Part shown: one piece after another, positions 1-6,788 of the stretch
How the letters are laid out: the number at the start of each line of letters is the position of its first letter
How positions within the stretch are numbered: the stretch's first letter is position 1
The notes under the pieces: model-generated
Seen by the model: the letters and a program-made list of their open reading frames with translations, nothing else
The model's database searches: none
Told to the model about the DNA's origin: nothing
Position numbers and translations under genes: made by a program
Assembly: GCA_007129135.1 (NCBI GenBank)
Contig: SKWB01000384.1
Location: 1-23,054 of the forward strand
Source: Halococcaceae archaeon
GTDB lineage: Archaea > Halobacteriota > Halobacteria > Halobacteriales > Halalkalicoccaceae
Reading direction: 5' to 3'
DNA length: 23,054 nt

Positions 1-2
1 AG

Positions 3-1931
3 TTCTTCACGCTCGGCGAGCCGGCGATGGACGAGATGTCCGAGACGAGCGTGGAGAACACGGTCTTCCTGGTGCTGCCGGTCGTGCTCGGACTGATCCT
101 CGCCGTCGCCGCCTTCGCCTACCGCGACGTCGTCGACGTGGTCGTCGGGCTCACGGGCGTGCTCGCCTCGATCCTCTGGATGTTCGGCATCCTGGGCTGG
201 CTCGGCGTCGAGGTCGGGCCCGCGGTCGTGATCGGCCCGGTCCTGATCGCGGGGCTGTCGATCGACTACGGATTCCACGTCTTCACGCGCTACCGCGAGG
301 AGCGCGAGGCGCCACGCGCCTCGGATACGCGAACGGGGAGCGAAGCGACCCGTGAGCAACGAGGCCCCGTCGAGCCAGTTCGACCCCCGATGGCTCGTGG
401 GCTTCGCGCGGTCGCGCTCGCGTTCGGGCTCGTGACGATCACCGCCGGCATCGGTTTCCTCGCGAACGTCGTCAACCCCGTCGGTACCCTGCAGGACCTC
501 GGGATCGCGATCACGCTCGGCGTGGTTTCGGCGTTCGTGGTCTTCGTCACCCTGGTGCCAGCGCTGAAGGTCACGATCGACGACGCCCTCGAGCGGCTCG
601 GCCTGGATCGTCGCAAGCGGCCGCTGGGCGCCGGCACCTACGTCGGTCCGCTCCTCTCGAGCACGGTGGCACTGGCCCGCCGAGCGGCCCCCGTCGTAAT
701 CGTCGTTGCGCTCCTTCTCGCGGCCAGCGGTGCGGTCGCGTGGACGGCCCTCGACGAGGAGACGATGGGCGCCGAGAACCCCGACGTCGCCGAGTGGAAA
801 CAGGGGCTGCCCGGCCCCGTCGGCTGGGAGGAGAACGAGGCGATGGCGAACCAGGAGTACGTCGGCGAGCAGTTCCGTAGCGCCGCAGCCGACGAGGACG
901 ACCGCGTCCAGCTCCTCGTCGAGGGATCGGTGACCGACGACGACGCGCTGTACGCGCTCGAGGCAGGCATCGACGAAGGCGTCGAACGTGGCACGTTCGC
1001 CGAGGGGCGCGTGGACACTATCGAGACGCCGACGACCGTACTTAACGAGGTCGCCGCCGAGGACGACGAGTTCGCGAGCACGGTCGAGGCTGCTGACACG
1101 ACCGGCGACGGGATCCCCGATAGCGACCTCGAGGCGGTGTACGACCACCTCTACGAGGTCGACGCCGAGGCGGCGAGCGCGGTGATCGAGCGGGAGGACG
1201 GGGAGTACCAGTCGCTGCGAGCGATCGGGCCGGCCCAGGTCGCCGACGGACCGGCGATCGACGGCGATCGGTCGGAGAACCTGTTCGCGGTCGGCGATGC
1301 GGTCGAGGGCGAGGGCGGCGACCTGGAAGCGACCGTCGTCAGCGACGCCACCGCCGAGCAGGCGGCGATCGAGCGGATCACCGACGGCATCGTCCGGGTG
1401 ATGATCGTCGCCGTGGCCGCGGTGTTCCTGACGCTCGTCGCCGTCTACCGGCGGGTACACGGGAGTGCCACCCTCGGCCTGCTGACGGCCGTCCCCGTCG
1501 CGCTCGTGCTCGGGTACGTCGTCGGAGGGATGTACCTGCTGGACGTCCCGCTGAACTTCCTGACAGCGCTGCTGGTGAGCTTGGTGATCGGGATCGGCGT
1601 CGACTACTCGATCCACCTCAGCGACCGGTTCGCACACGAGCGCGCTCGCGGCCGGACCGATCTCGACGCGCTCGAGACCGCCGTCACCGGTACCGGCGGC
1701 GCCCTCCTCGGGAGCATGTCGACGTCAGTCGCTGCCTTCGCCGGCATGTTGATTCACCCCGATCCGTCGTTCGGGAACTTCGCGACGCTGGTCGTCCTGG
1801 CGATGGTCGCCGCGTTCGTCGCGAGTGTGGTCGTCCTGCCGAGCCTGCTGTACCTGTGGGCGCGCTCCGTGAGCACCGAACAGGCGATCGAAGATGCTGA
1901 CCCTGACGTCGTAGTGTCTACCCAGGACTGA
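3..1931 (+). CDS. MMPL/RND-family membrane exporter, 5' end cut by window
   Basis: Proton-driven RND-superfamily transporter of the MMPL type, in the cytoplasmic membrane; substrate unknown (archaeal relatives are annotated as predicted exporters). The reading frame is open to the left edge, so the N-terminus, first helix and part of the first extracellular domain are missing; the first internal ATG at 27 is not the true start. The two-fold RND repeat is visible: a helix bundle ending in LSIDYGFHVFTRYREE near nt 256-303, and its C-terminal counterpart GIGVDYSIHLSDRF near nt 1591-1632. Between them lies an acidic extracellular domain, about nt 750-1385, holding a DxTGDGxxD loop at 1095-1145. 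The cytoplasmic loop after the first motif carries an Arg/Ser/Thr-rich insertion (nt 309-386) that coincides with a DNA palindrome. The last residues are an acidic tail. Family call is secure; substrate is not. Confidence 0.93.
   Translation, partial: FFTLGEPAMDEMSETSVENTVFLVLPVVLGLILAVAAFAYRDVVDVVVGLTGVLASILWMFGILGWLGVEVGPAVVIGPVLIAGLSIDYGFHVFTRYREEREAPRASDTRTGSEATREQRGPVEPVRPPMARGLRAVALAFGLVTITAGIGFLANVVNPVGTLQDLGIAITLGVVSAFVVFVTLVPALKVTIDDALERLGLDRRKRPLGAGTYVGPLLSSTVALARRAAPVVIVVALLLAASGAVAWTALDEETMGAENPDVAEWKQGLPGPVGWEENEAMANQEYVGEQFRSAAADEDDRVQLLVEGSVTDDDALYALEAGIDEGVERGTFAEGRVDTIETPTTVLNEVAAEDDEFASTVEAADTTGDGIPDSDLEAVYDHLYEVDAEAASAVIEREDGEYQSLRAIGPAQVADGPAIDGDRSENLFAVGDAVEGEGGDLEATVVSDATAEQAAIERITDGIVRVMIVAVAAVFLTLVAVYRRVHGSATLGLLTAVPVALVLGYVVGGMYLLDVPLNFLTALLVSLVIGIGVDYSIHLSDRFAHERARGRTDLDALETAVTGTGGALLGSMSTSVAAFAGMLIHPDPSFGNFATLVVLAMVAAFVASVVVLPSLLYLWARSVSTEQAIEDADPDVVVSTQD
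318..365. repeat. Nested inverted repeat inside the MMPL coding sequence
   Basis: Outer arms GCCTCG (318-323) and CGAGGC (360-365) pair perfectly. Inner arms ACGGG (333-337) and CCCGT (349-353) enclose an 11-base loop that reads GAGCGAAGCGA. The bases between the two arm sets are partly complementary, so the whole forms one long imperfect hairpin. It lies exactly where the protein has an Arg/Ser/Thr-rich insertion absent from the equivalent loop of the second half. It may be a small palindromic element inserted in frame; that origin is inference. Confidence 0.5.
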
Positions 1932-2040
1932 GAGGGATCATCGTAGCCAACCAGAGGTCTCAGTGGCCGATCACCCGATCCCGTCTCACGGTCCCGGATT
2001 GGGAGATCTATGAACTTCTACGATGACCCCTATGAGACGG
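1928..2040 (+). repeat. Diverged dispersed repeat, copy A (after MMPL stop)
   Basis: Starts on the stop codon of the MMPL gene (CTGAGAGGGA) and aligns by eye with 8441-8547, which starts on the stop codon of the C45 acyltransferase with the same ten bases. Shared blocks include TCGTA, GATCCCG, CTC.CGGTCCCG, GGAGA, CGAAC/TGAAC and GACGG, in the same order with about six bases of gap. Identity is roughly 70 percent by hand count. Neither copy codes for anything recognisable. Chance or shared 3'-end function cannot be separated here. Confidence 0.4.
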
Positions 2041-2344
2041 AGAGCTGTTACCCACCCGCTCGCCCGGGGACGCCCGGAACGCAACGAGGAGCGTGATTTC
2101 CAGCCACCAGTACGAGGCAGGCGTCTACGGTACGTCTGTCGCTGCAACAATCACGCACCACGTCTTGCACGGGGATCCTTACAGGTGTGGGATGGATCAC
2201 AGTTCACCGCGTTACATCCCTCCCCTGTACTGATCGGTTCAGGACGGTGAAAGAGATGGTGTGTAACCCGTTGTACGATACTCTCTGGGTTCTAGCAGTC
2301 TACAACACGAGTGTCAGCTTCCCTACTGTATAGTGATACAGGAT
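1932..2344. other. Non-coding spacer, falling GC
   Basis: About 410 bases with no supported gene. The first 110 bases are copy A of the diverged repeat. The only open frame of note (2023-2250) gives a strongly basic, Arg-rich peptide unlike halophile proteins and is rejected. GC falls toward the right: 28 of 60 bases at 2281-2340, far below the flanking genes. No tRNA-like fold, transposase remnant or clear terminator was recognised. Confidence 0.6.
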
Positions 2345-2345
2345 T

Positions 2346-2353
2346 GATATATC
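2346..2353 (+). promoter_or_regulatory. TATA-like element for the DUF1648-CPBP pair
   Basis: GATATATC, a perfect palindrome, is centred about 31 bases before the ATG at 2381. This fits an archaeal core promoter giving a leaderless or very short leader and supports the 2381 start over the upstream GTG at 2354. Confidence 0.55.
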
Positions 2354-2380
2354 GTGCTGCGATGTGTAGCACCACTCGCA

Positions 2381-2755
2381 ATGGCGACCGTACGACCTCA
2401 CCGCGACCGATTCCCGGACACGGGTGACCTACTGACCGTCGGCGGGTTGGCGATCGGTATCGTAAGTGTTGGCGTGAGCGCAGTCTCGTATAGTGCGCTC
2501 CCGAGCCGGATTCAGACCCGCTGGACCATCGGCGGACCGCACTACGGCTCCGAGTTCGCACCGACACTGCTCGTGTTGGTCACGTTCCCACTCGTTATCG
2601 GGAGCCTCGCTGTAGCCGGGTGCTGGCTCAGGCGGTACCTCGAACGCACCGAGGAGTTCGACGCGGTGCAACCCGCCTATGACGCGCTGGTCCTCTCCGG
2701 GCTCGCACTGCTGGTTCTCGCACAGGTCCTGATCACCGTGGCTAACCTGGGCTAA
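2381..2755 (+). CDS. DUF1648-domain (SdpI-like) small membrane protein
   Basis: A 124-residue protein with three predicted membrane helices at about residues 16-38, 61-83 and 101-121. Between the first two is LPSRIQTRWTIGGPHYGSE, matching the DUF1648 signature (LPxxIPxHxxxxGxxDxxxxK) found at the N-terminus of SdpI-type proteins. In Bacillus subtilis SdpI is the membrane immunity protein against the SdpC toxin, but most DUF1648 proteins, including archaeal ones, have no known role. I chose ATG 2381 because a TATA-like palindrome sits about 31 bases upstream; GTG 2354 would add nine residues and fall too close to that box. Its stop is three bases before the CPBP gene start, so the two are almost certainly one transcript. 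The family call rests on one motif plus topology. Confidence 0.72.
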   Translation: MATVRPHRDRFPDTGDLLTVGGLAIGIVSVGVSAVSYSALPSRIQTRWTIGGPHYGSEFAPTLLVLVTFPLVIGSLAVAGCWLRRYLERTEEFDAVQPAYDALVLSGLALLVLAQVLITVANLG

Positions 2756-2758
2756 CCG

Positions 2759-3697
2759 ATGAGAGGAGCGAGAACGACGGTGGCGGGTATCAGTGAGATC
2801 CGCCTGACGCTGTTTTTTAGCGTCCTTCTCGTCCAGATGGCGGGGTTCGTCGCCGTCTCGTGGATCACCGGCATATCCTTCCTGGCACTACTCATTCCGT
2901 ATATGTTCACGCCGATGGTTGCCGCGCTCGTCGTGTGCTATCGAGACGGGATCTCGCTCTCCACGGTCGGACTCCGGCTGGGCCGCGTTCGATGGCTCCT
3001 GGTGTCCGTCGTCATCGTCTTTCCGATCGTCGCGCTCGTAACGGCCGTTTCGGTCACCGTTCCGGGAATCGCGTTCGACCCGACCGCGAGCGACGTCCCG
3101 GAGATCGATCTCACAGCGGGTATTTCCGATCTTCTCCCGCTCTTCGGAGTACTGCTGCTCGCGGCCCTCACCGTCAACGCACTAACCGCGTTCGGTGAGG
3201 AGTTCGGGTGGCGTGGGTACCTCGTGTGGGAGCTCGCGCCACTGGGCTTTTGGAAGGCGTCGTTTCTGATCGGAGCGGTCTGGGGGCTCTGGCACACACC
3301 AGGACTCGTCGCTGGCCACAACTACCCGTCGTTCCCGTATCTCGGTATTCTGATGATGACGCTCGTTTGCACGCTGTGGGGACCGCTCTACACCTACCTG
3401 GTAGTTCGCGCCGGTTCAGTGCTGCCAGCAGCACTCTTCCATGGCGTGTTCAACGCGTTCGCGATCTCTATGGCATTCACTGCAACGACCAGTCCCGTCC
3501 TGGGAGAACTCGTCGCTAGCGAAGTCGGCGTCGCTGGACTGGTCGTGTTCGGGCTGATCGCCGCCGCGATCTGGGTAACTGGCACTCCAGAACTCTCTCG
3601 CGGGTTTGCTGGAGGAGAGCGACGTTTCAGCGAGACACCACACCACGCGGCAGCGGATCTTCGGGAGCGATCCGAGATCACGGGAGATGCGAAATGA
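2759..3697 (+). CDS. CPBP-family intramembrane metalloprotease (CAAX protease/bacteriocin-processing)
   Basis: Integral membrane protein of 312 residues with about eight hydrophobic segments, of the ABI/CPBP (Rce1-like) family. The catalytic motifs are all present: EEFGWRG (E147, E148, R152), then H179 in GLWHTPG, then H228 and N232 in FHGVFNA. An active glutamate protease fold is therefore likely, cutting an unknown membrane or prenylated peptide. It starts three bases after the DUF1648 gene and shares its promoter. Bacterial CPBP proteins include self-immunity proteins of bacteriocin loci, which makes the pairing with an SdpI-like protein notable, although no toxin gene was seen nearby. The C-terminal 30 residues are polar and cytoplasmic. 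Codon use is less GC-biased than in the genes right of 6368. Confidence 0.92.
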   Translation: MRGARTTVAGISEIRLTLFFSVLLVQMAGFVAVSWITGISFLALLIPYMFTPMVAALVVCYRDGISLSTVGLRLGRVRWLLVSVVIVFPIVALVTAVSVTVPGIAFDPTASDVPEIDLTAGISDLLPLFGVLLLAALTVNALTAFGEEFGWRGYLVWELAPLGFWKASFLIGAVWGLWHTPGLVAGHNYPSFPYLGILMMTLVCTLWGPLYTYLVVRAGSVLPAALFHGVFNAFAISMAFTATTSPVLGELVASEVGVAGLVVFGLIAAAIWVTGTPELSRGFAGGERRFSETPHHAAADLRERSEITGDAK

Positions 3698-3787
3698 CCC
3701 CGTTTGGAGTGGTTGTCGGGCGCACTCCTCGATCAAGCGTACGCTCGGAGACGCCGGATGTGCGCGGAGGCAGTATTGGCCCTTCTG

Positions 3788-3794
3788 CTATATC
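3788..3794 (+). promoter_or_regulatory. TATA-like element for the VOC gene
   Basis: CTATATC is centred 27 bases before the ATG at 3818, the usual spacing for a leaderless haloarchaeal transcript. It gives the VOC gene its own promoter apart from the CPBP gene ending at 3697. Confidence 0.55.
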
Positions 3795-3817
3795 CGTGAG
3801 AGGAGCGTGAGACACCC

Positions 3818-4297
3818 ATGGTCGACTGCTTGCTCAACCACGTTGCCATCGACGTGGACGACCTCGAAGAAGCCGTAGCGTTCTACACCGACCTCTTCGA
3901 CATGGAACGAGTGCCAACGCCGGATTTCGGTTCACCCTACGCTTGGCTCGAGTTCAGCGGTCAACAGCTCCACCTCATCGAGCGAGGGGGAGGGGACCAG
4001 AGGCCGGAGCACCAGCACTTCGCGTTGATCGTGGATGATTTCGAGACGGTGTGGAACCGCGCCGGAGACCGAGGTGCCATCGGTGAAGACACTGGCTACG
4101 TCCGGGCACTCCCAAACGGCGTCGTGCAGTGTTACATTCGGGACCCGAGTGGGAATCGCGTCGAGTTCATGTGGTCCGATGTCCAAACCCTCCCGGATAC
4201 CATCGCGACACACGTCGACCACGTCGAGGCTGTAGCGCCGACAGAGGAACCTGCAGGCGCCACCATCGCTCCAAACGTCACCGCTTATGAGGAGTGA
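3818..4297 (+). CDS. VOC-superfamily (glyoxalase/dioxygenase-like) protein
   Basis: A single-chain vicinal-oxygen-chelate protein of 159 residues, probably metal-dependent. The two beta-alpha-beta-beta-beta modules are visible: the first opens with LLNHVAIDVDDLEEAVAFYT, the second with HFALIVDDFETVWNRAGD. Likely metal ligands are H8, E55 (LHLIE), H67 and E117 (GNRVEFMW), the glyoxalase I pattern. The DPSGNRVEF motif near residue 109 is typical of the superfamily. About 40 residues after the second module form a polar tail of no recognised function. Substrates in this family include methylglyoxal adducts, antibiotics and aromatic diols, and the sequence does not say which. A TATA-like box 27 bases upstream supports the ATG. 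Confidence 0.88.
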   Translation: MVDCLLNHVAIDVDDLEEAVAFYTDLFDMERVPTPDFGSPYAWLEFSGQQLHLIERGGGDQRPEHQHFALIVDDFETVWNRAGDRGAIGEDTGYVRALPNGVVQCYIRDPSGNRVEFMWSDVQTLPDTIATHVDHVEAVAPTEEPAGATIAPNVTAYEE

Positions 4298-4766
4298 TAT
4301 CCTGGTGTGTGAACGTAGTCTGTCCCAAACCAGTGACGAACGATTGCTCCCCGTCGGATTGCATACGGATAACAAGGATCGAGCCTGAGATCAGAACCAG
4401 GATCCACGATCCGTCGCAGTCGAGTTGGTTCAGCCTTCGCGCCGATCAGATTCTCCTTCGGTGGTCTCTCGGTGAACGAACGGCTACGTTTCCAACCCTA
4501 TCAGTTCCGTGAGGAACCCCGGAATTATCGAGCTAATCGTGAATCTCAACTCTTCCTCGTCTTCGTTGCCGACGCCATTGGAGACGTCTTGTCGTGCGCC
4601 CCCTCCAACTGAAGTCATCAGATGGCATAAAATGGATTTCAGGGGCAATCAAGGTCAAGTCTTATTCATGTGGGAGGCGTTCGTTCGAATGCGAGTCAGC
4701 CGTCGCGTGGTCCCGAGACGAAATTTTCGGGACATCGCTCGACGTTCACCACACGACACTATCACA
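4298..4766. other. Non-coding spacer upstream of the phasin-like gene
   Basis: About 470 bases with no supported gene. GC is low: 31 of 60 bases at 4321-4380. Open frames at 4294-4512 and from 4509 have no halophile-like composition or recognisable domain. The right end holds AT-rich stretches at about 4626-4634 and 4658-4668 and an inverted repeat at 4710-4733, which are the likely control elements of the next gene. Confidence 0.6.
4710..4733 (+). promoter_or_regulatory. Inverted repeat over an AT-rich core upstream of the phasin-like gene
   Basis: Arms GTCCCGA (4710-4716) and TCGGGAC (4727-4733) are exact reverse complements. They enclose an AT-rich core (GAAATTTT) about 40 bases before the ATG at 4767. 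If that core is the TATA box, the repeat straddles the promoter as an operator would. If transcription begins further upstream, it is a leader hairpin. The sequence does not decide between these. Confidence 0.45.
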
Positions 4767-5441
4767 ATGAATACAACTTCACCCATCCAAGCGGCCTTCG
4801 AACTCCAGCGCCAGTCGATCAGTCAGAGCCAGCAGCTCTTCGAACAGGGCCTCGAACTCCAGCAGAACGCCTTCGAGACGTTCCTCCAGAGCGGCTTCAG
4901 TGCCCAACGCTCGGCCCACCAGCAGGGTACCGAACTCGCTCAGGACCTCTTCAACGCACAGCTCGATACCTTCCAGTCCGTCCTCACCGGAGAGGGAATC
5001 AAAGAGGCAGCCGACCAGCAGTTCGAGCAGAACGCAGAGCAGACCCAGAGAATCCTCAATGCTCAGTACGAGCAGGGTACCGAACTCACCAAGCAGCTGT
5101 TCGACGCTCAGTACGAGGCGTTCGTCTCGGCACTCGACGACGAGCAGTTTCGCGCGGCCGTCGAGGATCAGTTCGAGGAGCTCGAGAGCGTCCAGGACGA
5201 GGCCTGGGACGAGTTCGAGTCCGAGTTCGCCGCCAGCTTCGAGGAGTTGACCGAACAACAGATCGAACTCGTCGACCAGTCCGTCAAGGCCTTCCTTGAC
5301 GCCCAATCGATCACCGAACAGCAGACCGTCGAAGGCATCGAGCAGGCCGAAGACGTCGCCGAAACCACCCAGCAGCAGAGCGAAGAACTGATCGCCGAGA
5401 CCGGCGATACGCTCGAGAAGCAGGCGAAGAACGCTGCATAG
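4767..5441 (+). CDS. Phasin-like, Gln/Glu-rich coiled-coil protein with tandem repeat
   Basis: An acidic, helical protein of 224 residues, very rich in Gln, Glu, Phe and Ala, with no membrane segment or signal. Such sequences are typical of phasins, which coat polyhydroxyalkanoate granules, and the N-terminal pattern (QAAFELQRQSISQSQQLF) fits that class. Residues 54-103 and 104-153 are a direct duplication: both begin GTEL..(D/Q)LF(N/D)AQ and contain DQFE- or DQQFE-type segments in register. The DNA repeats AGCAGGGTACCGAACTC at 4921 and 5071, exactly 150 bases apart. A weaker third unit may start near residue 28. I start at ATG 4767 because upstream in-frame residues are basic and sit in the low-GC spacer. 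No PHA synthase, depolymerase or PhaR-like gene is adjacent, so granule binding is inference. It could instead be a generic coiled-coil stress or scaffold protein. Confidence 0.7.
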   Translation: MNTTSPIQAAFELQRQSISQSQQLFEQGLELQQNAFETFLQSGFSAQRSAHQQGTELAQDLFNAQLDTFQSVLTGEGIKEAADQQFEQNAEQTQRILNAQYEQGTELTKQLFDAQYEAFVSALDDEQFRAAVEDQFEELESVQDEAWDEFESEFAASFEELTEQQIELVDQSVKAFLDAQSITEQQTVEGIEQAEDVAETTQQQSEELIAETGDTLEKQAKNAA

Positions 5442-5614
5442 GCAGCACGGGACGGTGTCGAGTAGATAGCCGTCGAAGCGCGGATTCAGCCGGACAGCGG
5501 GCGAAATCCCAGCCAGAAGCCGTCGAGGAACCGCTCGAAGCTATGTCGCAGTTCACCAGGCGTAGATGTGTCACACTCCGCAGTTCACGGTCGAGGCTGG
5601 GGGCCCGATGTCCG

Positions 5615-5622
5615 TACTTAAG
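5615..5622 (+). promoter_or_regulatory. TATA-like element for the methyltransferase gene
   Basis: TACTTAAG is centred about 39 bases before the ATG at 5657, allowing a leader of roughly 10-15 bases. It supports 5657 over the upstream in-frame ATG at 5543, which would give an Arg-rich N-terminus. Confidence 0.4.
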
Positions 5623-5656
5623 CCGCGACGCCACCATTCTCTGTGCGACTACCCAG

Positions 5657-6214
5657 ATGCCCGTCACACCGTACGATCAGGAACGGATCGACGAACTCAC
5701 CGACCCCAGCGCCTTCCGCTACTGCTCCGGCGAAGAGCTTCGGCACTTCCTCGCTCCAGAGCCTCACTGGCGAGTCGCCGATTTCGGCAGCGGTACCGGC
5801 CTCTTCACGTCCGAGTTGGCCTCGGTCGTCGAAACCATCTACGCCGTCGACCTTCGACGGGATCTCCACGAGGTCTCTCGCGAACACGGGATTCCAGAGA
5901 ACGTCACACCAGTCGTTGCTGATTTCGCGACTCTGCCCTTTCCCGATAACCACCTGGACGGTGGTGTGTCGATTCGCACGTACCACCACGGATTCGAGTC
6001 AGCCCTCTACGAGATCGCCCGCGTCGTTCGCCCGGGTGGCCGCCTCGTGGTCGTTGACTGGTCGGCCACTGGCGCCGGCGAGCGCGACGGTCGTGAAGAC
6101 GAGGAGTACCTGAATCTCGCGACCGTCCAAGCACAGCTCTTGGAAGCCGACTTTCGCATCGTCGAGGCCCACGAACGCCGAGAGACGTTCGTAGTGATCG
6201 GGAGACGGCGGTAG
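5657..6214 (+). CDS. Class I SAM-dependent methyltransferase
   Basis: A compact methyltransferase of 185 residues with the Rossmann-type core only. Motif I is VADFGSGTG (residues 40-48), the acidic residue ending strand 2 is D65 (YAVDLR), D89 follows in VVADF, and motif IV/post-I lies around FPDNHLDGGVSIRTYHHG. RVVRPGGRLVVVDW (about 122-135) is the standard loop before strand 5. This resembles the UbiE/Methyltransf_11 group of small-molecule methylases, but the acceptor cannot be named. The longer frame from 5543 adds 38 basic residues and is not accepted. It converges on the next gene to the right, with about 150 bases between them. Confidence 0.88.
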   Translation: MPVTPYDQERIDELTDPSAFRYCSGEELRHFLAPEPHWRVADFGSGTGLFTSELASVVETIYAVDLRRDLHEVSREHGIPENVTPVVADFATLPFPDNHLDGGVSIRTYHHGFESALYEIARVVRPGGRLVVVDWSATGAGERDGREDEEYLNLATVQAQLLEADFRIVEAHERRETFVVIGRRR

Positions 6215-6367
6215 ATTCGGCGCACAACCGATCCGACGTACCCGCTTACCGTCCGATACTCGGGAACACCCGGATCATCGGTGGCTCTGCTGCTGAGCAC
6301 GCACGCTGTATACAGCACGACTCTCGAGATATAGCACCGATCATCGATTCTCGTCCCCGCCGACGCC

Positions 6368-6634
6368 CTACTGGATCCGCCGCTCGTCCGTCCGTACCGA
6401 ACGAGGCCGGGCTCCGGAGACCGCTCGGTCGACGCCGAGGCCCACGATGACCGCGAACACCAGCGAGATGAGGATCGGTCCGAACGCGACGACGACCGCG
6501 GTTCCGGCGCCGTCGACGAGATGTGGGCCCGGGAACGCGCCCGAGAGGAATCCCGCGAAGAGGACGGCGACGAACGTGACGCCGAGGGAGTACTCGAAGA
6601 CGACGCGGTTCTCGACGGTCGGTCCGGGCGTCAT
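6368..6634 (-). CDS. Small two-helix membrane protein, unknown function
   Basis: An 88-residue protein with two hydrophobic helices at about residues 17-37 and 46-68, an N-terminus of about 15 polar residues and a basic, Arg-rich C-terminal tail. I recognise no named domain. The frame stays open upstream to 6820, but the extra 62 residues are Arg/Ser-rich and overlap the SRPBCC gene, so ATG 6634 is preferred. It has a TATA-like TTGATTAC on this strand about 30 bases before that ATG. It lies 154 bases downstream of the SRPBCC gene in the same direction. Confidence 0.6.
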   Translation of the reverse strand: MTPGPTVENRVVFEYSLGVTFVAVLFAGFLSGAFPGPHLVDGAGTAVVVAFGPILISLVFAVIVGLGVDRAVSGARPRSVRTDERRIQ

Positions 6635-6788
6635 GGGATCACCCGACCGTTCGAAGGGGTCCGTAATCAACCTCCCGGCCGGGGGAGACGACGACCGGGA
6701 GAGGCGGCGAGCGCACGGCCGACCGGCCGACGCACGGACGGTCGTCGGGAGCCACTCGGACGGCGACGAGGGGTCCGAGCGTCCCGAC

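Noticed and set aside
2023..2250. 75-codon open frame on the plus strand in the MMPL-DUF1648 spacer
   Set aside because: The translation is Arg-rich and basic, unlike halophile proteins, has no recognisable domain and no TATA-like box at the right distance; GC-rich DNA gives such frames by chance.
4294..4512. 72-codon open frame after the VOC gene
   Set aside because: Composition is not halophile-like, it overlaps the VOC stop, and no domain, hydrophobic segment or promoter supports it.
4509..4766. N-terminal extension of the phasin-like gene (start at 4509)
   Set aside because: The added 86 residues are basic, Ser/Arg-rich and unlike the acidic Gln-rich protein; they cover low-GC spacer and the inverted repeat at 4710-4733.
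4779..5306. 175-codon Leu/Glu-rich frame antisense to the phasin-like gene
   Set aside because: It is the mirror of a Gln/Glu/Phe codon-biased gene; low complexity arises from the sense strand and no promoter is seen.
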